A stretch of 64,000 bases of DNA from Clostridium chrysemydis (GCF_015234215.1 NZ_JADEKP010000001.1:1488001-1552000), one strand, 5' to 3'. Positions 1-9,574 are shown, numbered from the stretch's first letter. Program-made: numbers and translations. Notes: generated by a model not told the origin, from the sequence alone.

Positions 1-737
<737 letters not shown>

Positions 738-820
738 CTATTCCTCCTTAAAACAAGTTCTTATGCCTTGCCATTAAAAATTCTTTATTTTTTTATTTTA
801 TATAATGTAAAGTTTCTAAA

Positions 821-1438
821 CTAGTTAGCAACCTTTACCATTGTATGTCTTATTACTTTGTCGCCTCTTTTATATCCTTTTTGGAATACTTCAGCTACTG
901 AGTTTTCTTTAAAGTTTTCATCTTGAACGTGTGCTACAGCTTGATGCATATTAGGATCAAATCCTTCTTCTGTACTTATAAGTTCTACACCAAGTCTATC
1001 TAATGAGTTTTGGAAGCCTTTTAGTGTCATTTCAACACCTTTTTTCATGTCATCAACAGAACCCTCAGCTTCTACTGCTCTTTCTAAATTATCAAGATTT
1101 GGTACGATTTCTTTAAGTACATCTACACATGCATCTGTGTAAATTCCTTCTTTTTCTTTTGCAGTTCTTTTTCTAAAGTTATCATACTCAGCTGTTACTC
1201 TAAGTAATCTGTCTTTAAGAGTTTCTAGTTCACTGTTTAATTTTTTTATTTCCTCTTTGCTCTTTTTAAACATTTGAACCTCATCCTCTTCTTCTTTATT
1301 TTCTGAAACCTCTTCTTTAGAATCTTTTAAATCTTCATTTGATTCGTTTTCTAATTCATTCGTTTCAATGTTTTCTGCATTTTCTTCTGAGTTTTCTAAC
1401 GTTTCTTCGTTTTCTAACTTTTCTTTGTTATCTTCCAT
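821..1438 (-). CDS. grpE: Nucleotide exchange factor GrpE
   Basis: GrpE releases ADP from DnaK during the Hsp70 cycle. The protein has an acidic, Glu/Asn-rich disordered N-terminus of about 55 residues, then the long dimerising coiled coil (about 60-105, including the AEYDNFRKRTAKEKE signature) and the C-terminal beta domain (FDPNMHQAVAHV). I chose the ATG at 1438 (MEDNKEK, 205 residues): a GGGGTG site lies just upstream. The alternative ATG at 1453 has no good site and sits only a few bases after the hrcA stop. The gene lies between hrcA and dnaK in the CIRCE-controlled heat-shock operon. Confidence 0.97.
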   Translation of the reverse strand: MEDNKEKLENEETLENSEENAENIETNELENESNEDLKDSKEEVSENKEEEDEVQMFKKSKEEIKKLNSELETLKDRLLRVTAEYDNFRKRTAKEKEGIYTDACVDVLKEIVPNLDNLERAVEAEGSVDDMKKGVEMTLKGFQNSLDRLGVELISTEEGFDPNMHQAVAHVQDENFKENSVAEVFQKGYKRGDKVIRHTMVKVAN

Positions 1439-1457
1439 GCGCTCACACCCCATTTTC

Positions 1458-2489
1458 TTATTTATCTGATTTACCTCGTAAGGTTTTATTCAATTCGTTC
1501 ATGACCTGTGCCATTATCGCTATTACTTTAGAATAATTAATCCTTCTTGGTCCAATAAGTCCAATAGTCCCTTTAGCATTATTGCCTAACGAGTATTCAC
1601 AAGATATAACAGAGCATTCACTAGCTTCAGGTAAATAATTTTCTTCACCTATTTTTATAGTTATATCTTTATTAGGTTCTAATAATTCAAGTACACATTC
1701 TTTATCGTGTAAAAGCGAAAGAATTCTTTTTGCTTTATCGATATCGTTATATTCAGGATAATTGAATATATTTGTTGTACCTTCCATAAATACTCTAGAA
1801 GTATCATCTTCCTTTAAGCAATTGTAAAGTGCTGGTAGTATAGCATTGAAAAGTTCATCATGGCCTCCTAAATCTTCTTTTAAGTTATTAATAACTTCAA
1901 GATTTATTTGATCTATAGTTAGATTAACTAAGTTCTTATTTAATAAGTAATTAATCTCTTCTATAGAACCGGTTTCTGGCGCATAATTTACTTTAATAAG
2001 ATTATTTTTTACAAGACCGCTATCAGTAACTATAACTGCAAGTAAACTTCTATCATCTACTTTAACTATCTGAATAGATTTAACTCTACTCATTTTCATA
2101 GATGGAGTACTTACAATGCAAGTTAAGTTTGTTAACTCCGAAAGGAGTTCGCTTGCACTTTTCACAATCTTATTAACTTCAAGCATAGCTGAGTCGATGA
2201 GGTATTGCTTTATTCTAAGCTCTTCATCTTTGCTTAACATCTGTTGATCCATTATTGAATCTACATAGAGTCTATATCCCTTACTTGAAGGAATTCTACC
2301 TGCTGACGTGTGAGGTTGTTCTAGGAAACCTAAATCCTCTAAATCAGACATCTCATTCCTTATAGTAGCAGGCCCTACTCCTAGGTCATGGTTTTTAGCT
2401 ATTGTTCTTGAACCTACAGGTTCACCTGTTCTAATGTAATCATTTATAATAGCTTCAAGTATTTTTATCTTTCTGTCATCAATAATCAT
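1458..2489 (-). CDS. hrcA: Heat-inducible transcription repressor HrcA
   Basis: HrcA binds CIRCE and represses class I heat-shock genes; GroEL activity keeps it folded. An N-terminal winged helix (about residues 1-75, [15 protein letters not shown], then [31 protein letters not shown]) precedes the GAF-like HrcA domain. The start is placed at the ATG at 2489 (343 residues), which has an AGGTGATGGT site. A longer reading to 2513 would begin inside the CIRCE operator and is unlikely. It is the first gene of hrcA-grpE-dnaK and is autoregulated through the CIRCE 18 bp upstream. Confidence 0.97.
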   Translation of the reverse strand: MIIDDRKIKILEAIINDYIRTGEPVGSRTIAKNHDLGVGPATIRNEMSDLEDLGFLEQPHTSAGRIPSSKGYRLYVDSIMDQQMLSKDEELRIKQYLIDSAMLEVNKIVKSASELLSELTNLTCIVSTPSMKMSRVKSIQIVKVDDRSLLAVIVTDSGLVKNNLIKVNYAPETGSIEEINYLLNKNLVNLTIDQINLEVINNLKEDLGGHDELFNAILPALYNCLKEDDTSRVFMEGTTNIFNYPEYNDIDKAKRILSLLHDKECVLELLEPNKDITIKIGEENYLPEASECSVISCEYSLGNNAKGTIGLIGPRRINYSKVIAIMAQVMNELNKTLRGKSDK

Positions 2490-2506
2490 ACCATCACCTC
2501 TATTTG

Positions 2507-2533
2507 TTAGCACTCACTCTTTACGAGTGCTAA
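2507..2533 (-). promoter_or_regulatory. CIRCE operator of the hrcA-grpE-dnaK operon
   Basis: A perfect CIRCE inverted repeat, TTAGCACTC-N9-GAGTGCTAA, lies between the sigma-A promoter and the hrcA start. This is the HrcA binding site known throughout Firmicutes. It overlaps the expected transcript start and 5' leader, so repression should block initiation and also place the palindrome in the mRNA. Confidence 0.98.
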
Positions 2534-2546
2534 TGACTACAATACA

Positions 2547-2575
2547 AATATATGACGATTAAACTTTTTTGTCAA
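2547..2575 (-). promoter_or_regulatory. Sigma-A promoter of hrcA operon
   Basis: TTGACA (2570-2575, reading leftward), a 17-bp spacer and TATATT (2547-2552) form a near-consensus vegetative promoter. The expected start point is near 2540, immediately before the CIRCE operator. Confidence 0.9.
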
Positions 2576-2692
2576 TAATATAAATTCTTAAATTTTAAAG
2601 TCTAACCGCCTTTATTTTTATTTTTCTTTAATTTTCTTAAAAATACTCTTTATTACTAATTATTTTAAATTATTTTTCACCTTTTTTGACTT

Positions 2693-3817
2693 TTATTTAA
2701 TAAAGTCTGATAATATGTAATTTGAAATTTCTATACCCTTAGGAGTAAATTTCAACTTACCTCCTTCTATAGTTAAAGCGTTAGTTTTAATATACTTTTC
2801 TATAACTTCTTCATATATAGAAAAAATGCTAACTTTAAATCTTTTTTCAAACTCTTTAAGGTTTATTCCTTCTATTAACCTTAAACCTAGAAAAATAAAT
2901 TCTTCAATATCTTCCTTTTCTGAGTTCTTAGATTTCGTTTCTATTACAGTATGCCCTCCATTTATATTTTTTATATACTTTTCTATATCATCAATATTTT
3001 TAAACCTCTCACCATCTACATAAGAACTAGATGATACACCTACTCCTAAATAATCTTCTAGTTTCCAATAAACTAAATTATGTTTACACTCTCTATCTTT
3101 TTTAGAGTAGTTTGATATCTCGTATTGATTATAGCCTTTTTCTTCTAAAAGATTTTTAGCCTTATTATACATTTCTCTTTCTTCTTCTTCACTAGGTAAA
3201 TTTAGCATATCTTTCTCGTATAAATTATAAAAAGGAGTTCCTTCTTCAATAATCAAACTATAAACTGAAATATGGTTTGGATTTAATTTTAAAACATCAT
3301 TTAAAGTATTTAAAAATTCATCTTGCGTTTGATTTGGAAGACCAAACATCAAATCAATGTTGATATTTGTAATTTTGCACTCTATTAATTCTTTATAATT
3401 TTCTTTAAATACTTTAAAGGTGTGAATCCTTCCTATTTCTTTTAAGAGATTATCATTTGTAGTTTGAAGCCCTAAACTTACTCTATTTATCCCATTATTT
3501 TTTATTATTTCTATCTTCTTTTTATTTAATGTACCTGGATTACATTCTATTGTTTTTTCTGCATCCTTTTTATATGTTAATTTATTTAAAGTTTTTAAAA
3601 GAATTTCTAAATCCTCTTCATCTAAATAAGAAGGTGTTCCTCCTCCTATAAATAAAGTATTTATAATCTTATCTTTTGACTTTTCCTCTATTTCTTTACA
3701 TAAAGCTAATACATAATCTTTTTTTAAATGATCCTTTCCACCATAAGATGGAAAATCACAATATAAACATTTAGATTTACAAAAAGGTATATGAACATAT
3801 AATGATAGTTCTTTCAT
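2693..3817 (-). CDS. hemW: Radical SAM heme chaperone HemW
   Basis: This is a 374-residue radical SAM protein of the HemN/HemW family. The iron-sulfur motif CxxxCxxC is at Cys13, Cys17 and Cys20. The residue after YCD is Phe, not the fourth Cys of true HemN, which supports HemW (heme binding and delivery) over coproporphyrinogen dehydrogenase. The SAM-binding IGGGTPS motif and the C-terminal HemN domain (EFIFLGLRLIEGI) are present. A site AGGAGTG supports the ATG. The gene has its own promoter next to a tandem repeat array. A gene order near hrcA-grpE-dnaK and lepA is common in Firmicutes. No clear terminator is seen between it and the hrcA promoter. Confidence 0.94.
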   Translation of the reverse strand: MKELSLYVHIPFCKSKCLYCDFPSYGGKDHLKKDYVLALCKEIEEKSKDKIINTLFIGGGTPSYLDEEDLEILLKTLNKLTYKKDAEKTIECNPGTLNKKKIEIIKNNGINRVSLGLQTTNDNLLKEIGRIHTFKVFKENYKELIECKITNINIDLMFGLPNQTQDEFLNTLNDVLKLNPNHISVYSLIIEEGTPFYNLYEKDMLNLPSEEEEREMYNKAKNLLEEKGYNQYEISNYSKKDRECKHNLVYWKLEDYLGVGVSSSSYVDGERFKNIDDIEKYIKNINGGHTVIETKSKNSEKEDIEEFIFLGLRLIEGINLKEFEKRFKVSIFSIYEEVIEKYIKTNALTIEGGKLKFTPKGIEISNYILSDFIK

Positions 3818-3851
3818 AAATACACTCCTAATTTTTATTTTCTTAATTAAA

Positions 3852-3881
3852 ATTATATATCTATATATTAGTAGATAGCAA
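3852..3881 (-). promoter_or_regulatory. Probable sigma-A promoter of hemW
   Basis: TTGCTA (3876-3881, leftward), an 18-bp spacer and TATAAT (3852-3857) lie 35 bp upstream of the hemW start. The promoter sits 10 bp from the nearest copy of the 118-bp repeat. Confidence 0.65.
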
Positions 3882-3890
3882 ACCTATAAA

Positions 3891-4244
3891 AAAGTGGCTT
3901 TCGCCTCGCTATCTAATAACCTCTCTTTTTTAATTTGAAAATCCTTATTTAAATTCTCAAACTCAAGCCTGTTGTAACTATAAATTTTATAGTTTATATA
4001 CATTAAAGAAAGTGGCTCTTGCCACGCTATCTAATAACCTCTCTTTTTTAATTTGAAAATCCTTATTTAAATTCTCAAACTCAAGCCTGTTGTAACTATA
4101 AATTTTATAGTTTATATACATTAAAGAAAGTGGCTCTTGCCACGCCATCTAATAACCTTTCTTTTTTAATTTGAAAATCCTTATTTAAATTCTCAAACTC
4201 AAGCCTGTTGTAACTATAAATTTTATAGTTTATATACATTAAAA
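3891..4244. repeat. Three tandem copies of a 118-bp intergenic repeat
   Basis: Units begin at 3891, 4009 and 4127 (exact 118-bp period) and are nearly identical over their whole length. Each starts AAAGTGGCT, contains a pyrimidine-rich stretch and the phrase CAAGCCTGTTGTAACT, and ends TATATACATTAAA. In units 2 and 3 the head is a perfect small hairpin GTGGC-TCTT-GCCAC; unit 1 differs there (GTGGCTTTCGCCTC). Read leftward, each unit ends with this hairpin followed by a short T run, so it resembles a weak terminator. No open frame spans the array. A diverged fourth copy lies at 4905-5022. The array fills the 474-bp gap between hemW and the TerB-like gene. Confidence 0.92.
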
Positions 4245-4270
4245 AAGAAGCTAAAAAACTTTAGCCTCTT
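4241..4270 (-). terminator. Terminator after the TerB-like gene
   Basis: An 11-bp stem (AAGAGGCTAAA with TTTAGCTTCTT, one G-U pair) is followed leftward by a run of T. It directly abuts unit 3 of the 118-bp repeat, 22 bp after the stop codon. Confidence 0.8.
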
Positions 4271-4291
4271 TTAACTATATATAAAACTTTA

Positions 4292-4732
4292 TTATAATAA
4301 AGTTTCAGCTTCTCTTTTTAATGATTCTAATTCTAAATTTTCAGTTTCTAAAACTGAGAAATCATGAATTTCTTTAAAGTTATAGAAATAATTTGCAAAG
4401 GCAATCTTTTTCGATCTATTTATATCTAAATCAATAGCAACTTTATCTAAAAAGTCAACTTCATCATCACCATATTTGCCGTCAACTAAAGCTAAACCTA
4501 CAAGTTCAAAGTAAACTATTTTTCTTTGTCTCTCTGTCATAACTTTTAGTATTTTCATAAGCTCATCATAGCTTAAATCAGTAATTTCATTTTCTTTTAA
4601 ATCTAATTCTTTCAAATAATCCTTTATTAATCTTTTTTCTTCTCTAGCTACATCTTTATCAACCTCTGAGAAAAGTTTTACTAAGTTCATAAATGCAATA
4701 GCCTCGCCCTTATTAAATTCTTTTAAAAACAT
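4292..4732 (-). CDS. TerB-like domain protein of unknown role
   Basis: This 146-residue soluble protein has two helical units, each with an acidic pattern: LFSEVDKDVAREEKRLIKDY near residue 20 and LALVDGKYGDDEVDFLDKVA near residue 83. This duplicated acidic-helix layout is typical of the TerB-like family, small alpha-helical proteins thought to bind metals. No catalytic motif is visible. A GGGAGGG site and an extended -10 promoter precede it and a terminator follows, so it is a single-gene transcript between lepA and hemW. The function is unknown; the TerB assignment rests on pattern resemblance. Confidence 0.75.
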   Translation of the reverse strand: MFLKEFNKGEAIAFMNLVKLFSEVDKDVAREEKRLIKDYLKELDLKENEITDLSYDELMKILKVMTERQRKIVYFELVGLALVDGKYGDDEVDFLDKVAIDLDINRSKKIAFANYFYNFKEIHDFSVLETENLELESLKREAETLL

Positions 4733-4764
4733 ATAATCCCTCCCAAAATATATCTAATGACGCT

Positions 4765-4773
4765 ATTATACCA
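4765..4773 (-). promoter_or_regulatory. Extended -10 promoter of the TerB-like gene
   Basis: TGGTATAAT (leftward) is an extended -10 element 33 bp upstream of the start codon. The -35 region is weak (TTGTAA at non-ideal spacing). Confidence 0.6.
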
Positions 4774-4904
4774 TATAAAATAACTCATTTTACAATTCTT
4801 AATAACTCTTTATTTATTATTAAGATTTTATCCATATTTTCCTAAGAATACATATATATTCGAAAATATAAATTTTCTATATTGTTATTTTTATTTATGT
4901 TAAA

Positions 4905-5022
4905 AAAGTGTCTTTCTCCTCGCTATCTAGTAGCATCTTTTTTAATTTCAAACCCCTTATTTCAATACTTAAATCCAAGATTATTCTAACTATGAATTTT
5001 ATACTTTCCCATACATTAAAAA
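4905..5022. repeat. Diverged fourth copy of the 118-bp repeat
   Basis: This stretch aligns end to end with the 3891-4244 units: AAAGTGTCT head, CTCGCTATCTA, TTTTTTAATTT, CTTATTT, CTAACTATGAATTTTATA and the CATTAAA tail. It carries many substitutions. Like unit 3 of the array, it sits immediately beyond a terminator (that of lepA) in the same orientation. It accounts for most of the gap between lepA and the TerB-like gene. Confidence 0.82.
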
Positions 5023-5047
5023 AAGCAGAGAATATAAATCCTCTGCT
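5017..5047 (-). terminator. Terminator after lepA
   Basis: A 7-bp stem AGCAGAG/CTCTGCT with a 10-nt loop is followed leftward by seven T. It lies 6 bp after the lepA stop and merges with the end of the diverged 118-bp repeat. Confidence 0.88.
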
Positions 5048-5052
5048 AAAAT

Positions 5053-6861
5053 CTAATCCACTTTTAGGATAGACATGAATGCTTCTTGTGGAACTTCTAC
5101 AGAACCCACTTGTCTCATTCTCTTCTTTCCTTCTTTTTGCTTTTCTAAAAGTTTTCTTTTTCTTGAAATATCTCCACCATAACATTTTGCAAGTACGTCT
5201 TTTCTCATAGCTTTTACAGTTTCTCTTGCTATTACTTTTGAACCTACTGCAGCTTGAATTGGAACTTCAAACATTTGTCTTGGAATTATTTCTTTAAGCT
5301 TTTCAGCTATTCCTCTACCTCTTTTGTAAGCTCTCTCTTCTGGAACTATCATAGATAAAGCATCTACTACATCTCCATTTAATAATAAATCAAGCTTAAC
5401 TAATTTAGATCTTTCGTATCCTTTAAATTCGTAATCAAATGATGCGTACCCTCTAGTTTTTGATTTTAAAGTATCGAAGAAATCATAAACTATTTCATTT
5501 AAAGGAATATCATAATTTATTACAGCACGAGTCTCTTCAAGATATTGCATATCTAGATAAGTCCCTCTTCTCTCTTGACAAAGCTCCATTATAGCACCAA
5601 CATATTCTGTTGGAGTTATTATAGACGCTTTAACAATCGGTTCTTCCATATAATCAATTTCACTTGGTTCTGGAAGATTACTTGGGTTTGTTATATCAAA
5701 AGCTTCTCCATTAGTCTTTTTAACTTTATAAATAACTGATGGTGCAGTTGTTATAATATCTAAATTAAATTCTCTCTCTATTCTTTCTTGAATTATTTCC
5801 ATATGTAATAATCCTAAGAACCCACATCTAAATCCAAATCCTAAAGCTATAGAAGTTTCAGGTTCAAAGTTTAATGCAGCATCATTTATTTGAAGCTTTT
5901 CAAGTGCTTCTTTAAGTTCTTCATACTTAGCTCCATCTACTGGATAGATACCTGAATAAACCATAGGAATTGCAGGTTTGTATCCTGGAAGTGCCTCGTT
6001 AGTTTCTCTATTCTTTTCAGTAATAGTATCACCAACTCTAGCATCTTTAACGTTTTTAATTGAGCCTGTTACGTATCCAACATCTCCAGCTCTTAACTCT
6101 TTAATAGGCATCATTCCTGGAGTAAATACTCCAACTTCTGTTACATCGTATGTTTTATCAGTTGCCATAAACTTAATCTTAGTTCCAGGCTTAACTACTC
6201 CGTCCATAACTCTAACGTAACAAACAACACCTTTATAAGTATCATAATATGAATCAAATACTAAAGCTTTAAGCGGAGCTTCATCATCTCCTGTAGGTGC
6301 TGGAATATCACGAACTACAGCCTCTAACACATCTCCGATATTTAATCCTGTTTTTGCTGATATCATAGGTGCTTCATCTGCTGGAATACCTATAACATCT
6401 TCAATTTCAGTTTTAACCTCATCAGGTCTAGCTGATGGTAAGTCAATTTTATTTATAACTGGAGTTATCTCTAAATCATTATCTAATGCTAAGTAGCAGT
6501 TAGCTAAAGTTTGAGCTTGTATCCCTTGAGTTGCATCTACTACAAGTACAGCACCCTCGCAGGCTGCAAGGCTTCTTGATACTTCGTAAGTGAAGTCTAC
6601 GTGCCCCGGAGTATCTATAAGATTTAAAATATATTCTTTTCCGTCTTCTTCTCTCTTATATATAAGTCTAGCTGCTTGTGATTTTATTGTAATTCCTCTT
6701 TCTCTTTCAAGTTCCATGTTATCTAAAACTTGGTTATCCATCTCTCTTTGAGTAAGAGTTCCTGTCTTTTCTAATAATCTATCCGCAAGGGTTGATTTAC
6801 CGTGGTCTATATGTGCTACTATAGAAAAGTTTCTAATATACTTTTGTCTATCATTTTTCAT
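5053..6861 (-). CDS. lepA: Elongation factor 4 (LepA), ribosomal back-translocating GTPase
   Basis: LepA is a translational GTPase related to EF-G that acts on stalled or mis-translocated ribosomes. The G1 (AHIDHGKST), G3 (DTPGHVDF) and G4 (NKIDLP) motifs are intact. EF-G-like domains II, III and V follow, then the LepA-specific C-terminal domain ending [14 protein letters not shown] chose the ATG at 6861 ([11 protein letters not shown], 602 residues). A TTG two codons upstream is possible, but the site AAAGG fits the ATG better. The gene has its own promoter and terminator, so it is monocistronic. Its leader can form a hairpin over the binding site. Confidence 0.97.
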   Translation of the reverse strand: MKNDRQKYIRNFSIVAHIDHGKSTLADRLLEKTGTLTQREMDNQVLDNMELERERGITIKSQAARLIYKREEDGKEYILNLIDTPGHVDFTYEVSRSLAACEGAVLVVDATQGIQAQTLANCYLALDNDLEITPVINKIDLPSARPDEVKTEIEDVIGIPADEAPMISAKTGLNIGDVLEAVVRDIPAPTGDDEAPLKALVFDSYYDTYKGVVCYVRVMDGVVKPGTKIKFMATDKTYDVTEVGVFTPGMMPIKELRAGDVGYVTGSIKNVKDARVGDTITEKNRETNEALPGYKPAIPMVYSGIYPVDGAKYEELKEALEKLQINDAALNFEPETSIALGFGFRCGFLGLLHMEIIQERIEREFNLDIITTAPSVIYKVKKTNGEAFDITNPSNLPEPSEIDYMEEPIVKASIITPTEYVGAIMELCQERRGTYLDMQYLEETRAVINYDIPLNEIVYDFFDTLKSKTRGYASFDYEFKGYERSKLVKLDLLLNGDVVDALSMIVPEERAYKRGRGIAEKLKEIIPRQMFEVPIQAAVGSKVIARETVKAMRKDVLAKCYGGDISRKRKLLEKQKEGKKRMRQVGSVEVPQEAFMSILKVD

Positions 6862-6928
6862 ATGCAAAACTGCCTTTCTTCTTTACAAAAGCAGTTATTT
6901 CACCCCCATAATTTCAAAGTCAAGCTAA

Positions 6929-6959
6929 ATTATAACATACACTAACATATAACTGTCAA
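6929..6959 (-). promoter_or_regulatory. Sigma-A promoter of lepA
   Basis: TTGACA (6954-6959, leftward), a 19-bp spacer and TATAAT (6929-6934) with an upstream TGT (extended -10) form a strong vegetative promoter about 70 bp before the lepA ATG. This separates lepA from the sporulation genes to its right. Confidence 0.85.
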
Positions 6960-6970
6960 CAATTAAACTA

Positions 6971-7339
6971 CTAGCTTATCAAACTAGCTATCCAATCAGT
7001 TATACCATCAAAAACTTTATATGCTTTTTCTGTTATAAGCATAGTTATATCTTTAACTCTATTAACTATAGGAGATTCTTCTTTTATTTTAAAAGATAAA
7101 TCATCTAAATTTACTAAAACTCCATCATCACCTTCATAAATCTTAAGTGATGCATTGTCTTGAATGAATTTATCAAAATCTTCTCCGAATTCTAAAGTTA
7201 TCATCTCATAGTTATCTTTAGTGTTTCCTATAGGGGAAAGCGCTTTTGTATTTATAATATTAATTTGTATTATTCCTATAATAGATATTATAAACATAAA
7301 TAGAATAAAAATATATACATATCCTTTTTTAATTTTCAT
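6971..7339 (-). CDS. Small membrane-anchored protein of unknown function between spoIIP and lepA
   Basis: This 122-residue protein has one N-terminal transmembrane helix (about residues 8-28) and an extracytoplasmic domain of about 90 residues with no recognised motif. It lies 64 bp downstream of spoIIP with no promoter visible between them, so it is probably co-transcribed during sporulation. Its GAGGTGA site (7346-7352) is buried in an 18-bp stem-loop, which suggests translational control. A role in the engulfing sporangium is a guess from position only. Confidence 0.72.
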   Translation of the reverse strand: MKIKKGYVYIFILFMFIISIIGIIQINIINTKALSPIGNTKDNYEMITLEFGEDFDKFIQDNASLKIYEGDDGVLVNLDDLSFKIKEESPIVNRVKDITMLITEKAYKVFDGITDWIASLIS

Positions 7340-7341
7340 AA

Positions 7342-7385
7342 AGGGTCACCTCTTAATAATAATCTGTATTATTAATGGTAACCCT
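7342..7385 (-). promoter_or_regulatory. Stem-loop covering the ribosome binding site of the 122-residue gene
   Basis: Two stacked arms form about 18 bp: 7342-7350 pairs with 7377-7385 (one G-U), and 7353-7361 pairs with 7367-7375, leaving a 5-nt loop. The Shine-Dalgarno bases 7346-7350 are inside the stem. There is no T run leftward of it, so it is not a normal terminator of spoIIP. Confidence 0.6.
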
Positions 7386-7403
7386 CTTAAAATTTTTTAT
7401 TCA

Positions 7404-8447
7404 TTATTTTCCATTTATATACTCAGCTATAACTCTAGCCATAAGCTCTCCTGTGTATTGAGTTTCAGAAGAAGTATTAATATTTGCACCTATTTCGAAA
7501 ATAACACTATTATCAAATATATCTTGGTTAAATGCATTGATACCATTATTATATATCATCCTGTCTCTTGTTAACCCTGGGAAAGTACTTTCCGTAAGCT
7601 TTTGAAGATCGTTTGCAACTTTATTATTCTTTTCAAATTTTTTACTATTTCTAGTTGTTACAAACATAATTTTAGCTGCATCTTTTCCTTTTATATTTTG
7701 AGTAAATGCATTTTTGTTTTTACCTCCATCTCTATGAAGGTCTACTACAAGTTTAAATGAATTTCCATATTTATCTGAATATTTCTTTGCAGTTTCACGA
7801 GACCTGTCATAAGAATCATTATATGAAACGTCATGTTTAGTTTTGTCGTGAATAACAGATATTCCATATCTTTCTTCAAGTTCCTTTTCAATAACTTCAC
7901 CAACCCCAACTACGTTTTGGTCTTTATTATCTGTCGGTCCTTTAGATTCTGCATAGTTTTCAGCTGAATGAGTATGATAAATTAAAACTTCTGGCTTACT
8001 TTTGTTTAATTCCTTTTTTAAAGAGTCATCATGAATTCCCTTTGGAACTTCTGTCTTATCATATTTTGAAATACTTCCTTCACCTAGTTTATACTCAGAG
8101 TATTCTACTAATTTACCGTCTAAAGACATTAATGAATCTGAAAGCATCGGCATCTCACTTTTTAAAATCCTTTCAGTTGTTATATCTTCTAAGCCTAGTG
8201 CTTCTAAAGCTATATTTTTAATTGAATAATCATTTTCTAAGTATGCACCCTCGTTGTAAACTTGGGTTTCTATAACTGGAAGTGAGAAATTTAGCATTTG
8301 AACGTATGCTAATCCCCCTCTTTCTGTGTTTTTTGAAACTATAGATATACATCTACTTAAAAATATAATTAAAAATATTAATATGACTACTATTCCAAAA
8401 TCCAAACCGCTCTTTTGATTACCACTATTTACTCTTTGAACTACCAC
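7404..8447 (-). CDS. spoIIP: Stage II sporulation protein P, peptidoglycan hydrolase for engulfment
   Basis: SpoIIP is an amidase and endopeptidase that, with SpoIID and SpoIIM, thins septal peptidoglycan and drives engulfment in the mother cell. One N-terminal transmembrane helix (about residues 17-36 from the chosen start) is followed by a stalk and the catalytic domain. Conserved SpoIIP segments VLIYHTHSAENY, VVDLHRDGG and IFEIGANINTSSE supply the metal and active-site residues. The start chosen is GTG at 8447 (347 residues) because AGGAGGAGAGG lies just upstream; a GTG at 8465 would use that site as coding sequence. gpr lies 60 bp upstream and the 122-residue gene follows. Confidence 0.93.
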   Translation of the reverse strand: MVVQRVNSGNQKSGLDFGIVVILIFLIIFLSRCISIVSKNTERGGLAYVQMLNFSLPVIETQVYNEGAYLENDYSIKNIALEALGLEDITTERILKSEMPMLSDSLMSLDGKLVEYSEYKLGEGSISKYDKTEVPKGIHDDSLKKELNKSKPEVLIYHTHSAENYAESKGPTDNKDQNVVGVGEVIEKELEERYGISVIHDKTKHDVSYNDSYDRSRETAKKYSDKYGNSFKLVVDLHRDGGKNKNAFTQNIKGKDAAKIMFVTTRNSKKFEKNNKVANDLQKLTESTFPGLTRDRMIYNNGINAFNQDIFDNSVIFEIGANINTSSETQYTGELMARVIAEYINGK

Positions 8448-8507
8448 AAATCCTCTCCTCCTCACCGCTACATTTTATGTATATGAGAGGATTGACATAA
8501 TTATTAT

Positions 8508-9482
8508 TTAATTTGTAAATTTATTTATCTCCTCTAAATCCAAATTAGGTTGAATTGCAATATTAATTCCTACTGCAATTATTTTAGCTAAAGAATCTAT
8601 TACATAATCAACTTCTTTAGGAGTAACAATTAAATCACCTATAAAAGGATTTAATATTTCTTTAATAAGAATACTTTTTTCTTCTTTATCTATTTTAGTT
8701 AAAAGTTTATAAAACTCCGAATCTTTATTTGCATAAGAAGCTAAATTATCTATAACTAAATCTATGCTGTCGTTTGCAATAGTTGCAGCATGAACTACAG
8801 TTGGAACTCCAATTGCTATAACTTTAACTCCTAAACTGTTTTCGTTTATTTCAAGTCTATGATTACCAACTCCAGCCCCTGGTGATATTCCAGTATCACT
8901 TATTTGAATGCTTCTATTTACCCTTTGTATCTTTCTTGAAGCTAAGGCATCTATACATATAACAAAGTCTGGGTGGATCTTTTCAACTAGTGCCTTAATG
9001 ATTTCAACTGTTTCTATCCCTGTTATTCCAAGAACTCCCGGTGCTATAGTACAAACAGGTCTTACATCATCATCAATTGCTTCTGGCATAACTTCTTTTA
9101 AGTGCCTAGTTACCATTATGCTGTCTGTAACTTTAGGACCTAAAGCATCTGGAGTTACTTGCCTATTTCCAAGACCTACAACTAACCCTGTTTTTTCTGA
9201 ATCCATGTTTACAAGTTTTCTTATATATTTTCCTACAATTTCTGAAACATCATCCATTATTTCGCCATCATACATAGTAAGTTCTGGCATATCTATTGTT
9301 ATATAATTTCCTATAGGTTTCCCTAGTTTTACAGAACCTTCCTTATTTGTAATTTTTACCTCTGTAATTTTCGCACTTTCTCCTTCTTCTTCGTTTATAA
9401 TTACACCATCTATCTCTCTTTTATGAACTTTTTTATAGTCCTCGTTAGCCTCTACAGCTAAGTCAGTTCGTACGTTTATCAT
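8508..9482 (-). CDS. gpr: Germination protease GPR
   Basis: GPR is an A25-family aspartic protease made as a zymogen in the forespore. It degrades small acid-soluble proteins at germination. The segments TGLVVGLGNRQVTPDALGPK, RPVCTIAPGVLGITG, DALASRKIQRVNRSIQ and SDTGISPGAGVGNHR are family hallmarks. The N-terminus MINVRTDLAVEA matches the start of clostridial GPR pro-proteins. The ATG at 9482 (324 residues) follows AGAGGTGAAAGT; an upstream ATG at 9500 lacks a site. The gene is divergent from rpsT and precedes spoIIP, a common clostridial order (rpsT, gpr, spoIIP, lepA). A forespore sigma-G promoter is expected but I could not pinpoint it. Confidence 0.95.
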   Translation of the reverse strand: MINVRTDLAVEANEDYKKVHKREIDGVIINEEEGESAKITEVKITNKEGSVKLGKPIGNYITIDMPELTMYDGEIMDDVSEIVGKYIRKLVNMDSEKTGLVVGLGNRQVTPDALGPKVTDSIMVTRHLKEVMPEAIDDDVRPVCTIAPGVLGITGIETVEIIKALVEKIHPDFVICIDALASRKIQRVNRSIQISDTGISPGAGVGNHRLEINENSLGVKVIAIGVPTVVHAATIANDSIDLVIDNLASYANKDSEFYKLLTKIDKEEKSILIKEILNPFIGDLIVTPKEVDYVIDSLAKIIAVGINIAIQPNLDLEEINKFTN

Positions 9483-9545
9483 ACTTTCACCTCTCATCAT
9501 TTATTCTATTCTCATTTATTTTTCCTCTTTGTTTGAATTTAATAC

Positions 9546-9574
9546 TTGAATCTATTAGGTTTCAATGCTATAAT
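9546..9574 (+). promoter_or_regulatory. Sigma-A promoter of rpsT
   Basis: TTGAAT (9546-9551), a 17-bp spacer and TATAAT (9569-9574) form a strong vegetative promoter. The transcript would have a leader of about 75 nt. Confidence 0.88.

Noticed and set aside
2490-2513. Longer hrcA start
   Set aside because: It would begin inside the CIRCE operator; the ATG at 2489 has the good ribosome binding site.
3891-4244. CRISPR array
   Set aside because: Only three units, each 118 bp with no unique spacers; tandem repeat of intergenic DNA instead.
4895-5185. Minus-strand open frame across the lepA end and its terminator
   Set aside because: It overlaps lepA in another frame and runs through the terminator and the 118-bp repeat; the product is Lys/Phe low-complexity without a binding site.
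7221-7574. Plus-strand open frame over spoIIP and the 122-residue gene
   Set aside because: It is antisense to two supported genes, Ile-rich, and has no ribosome binding site.
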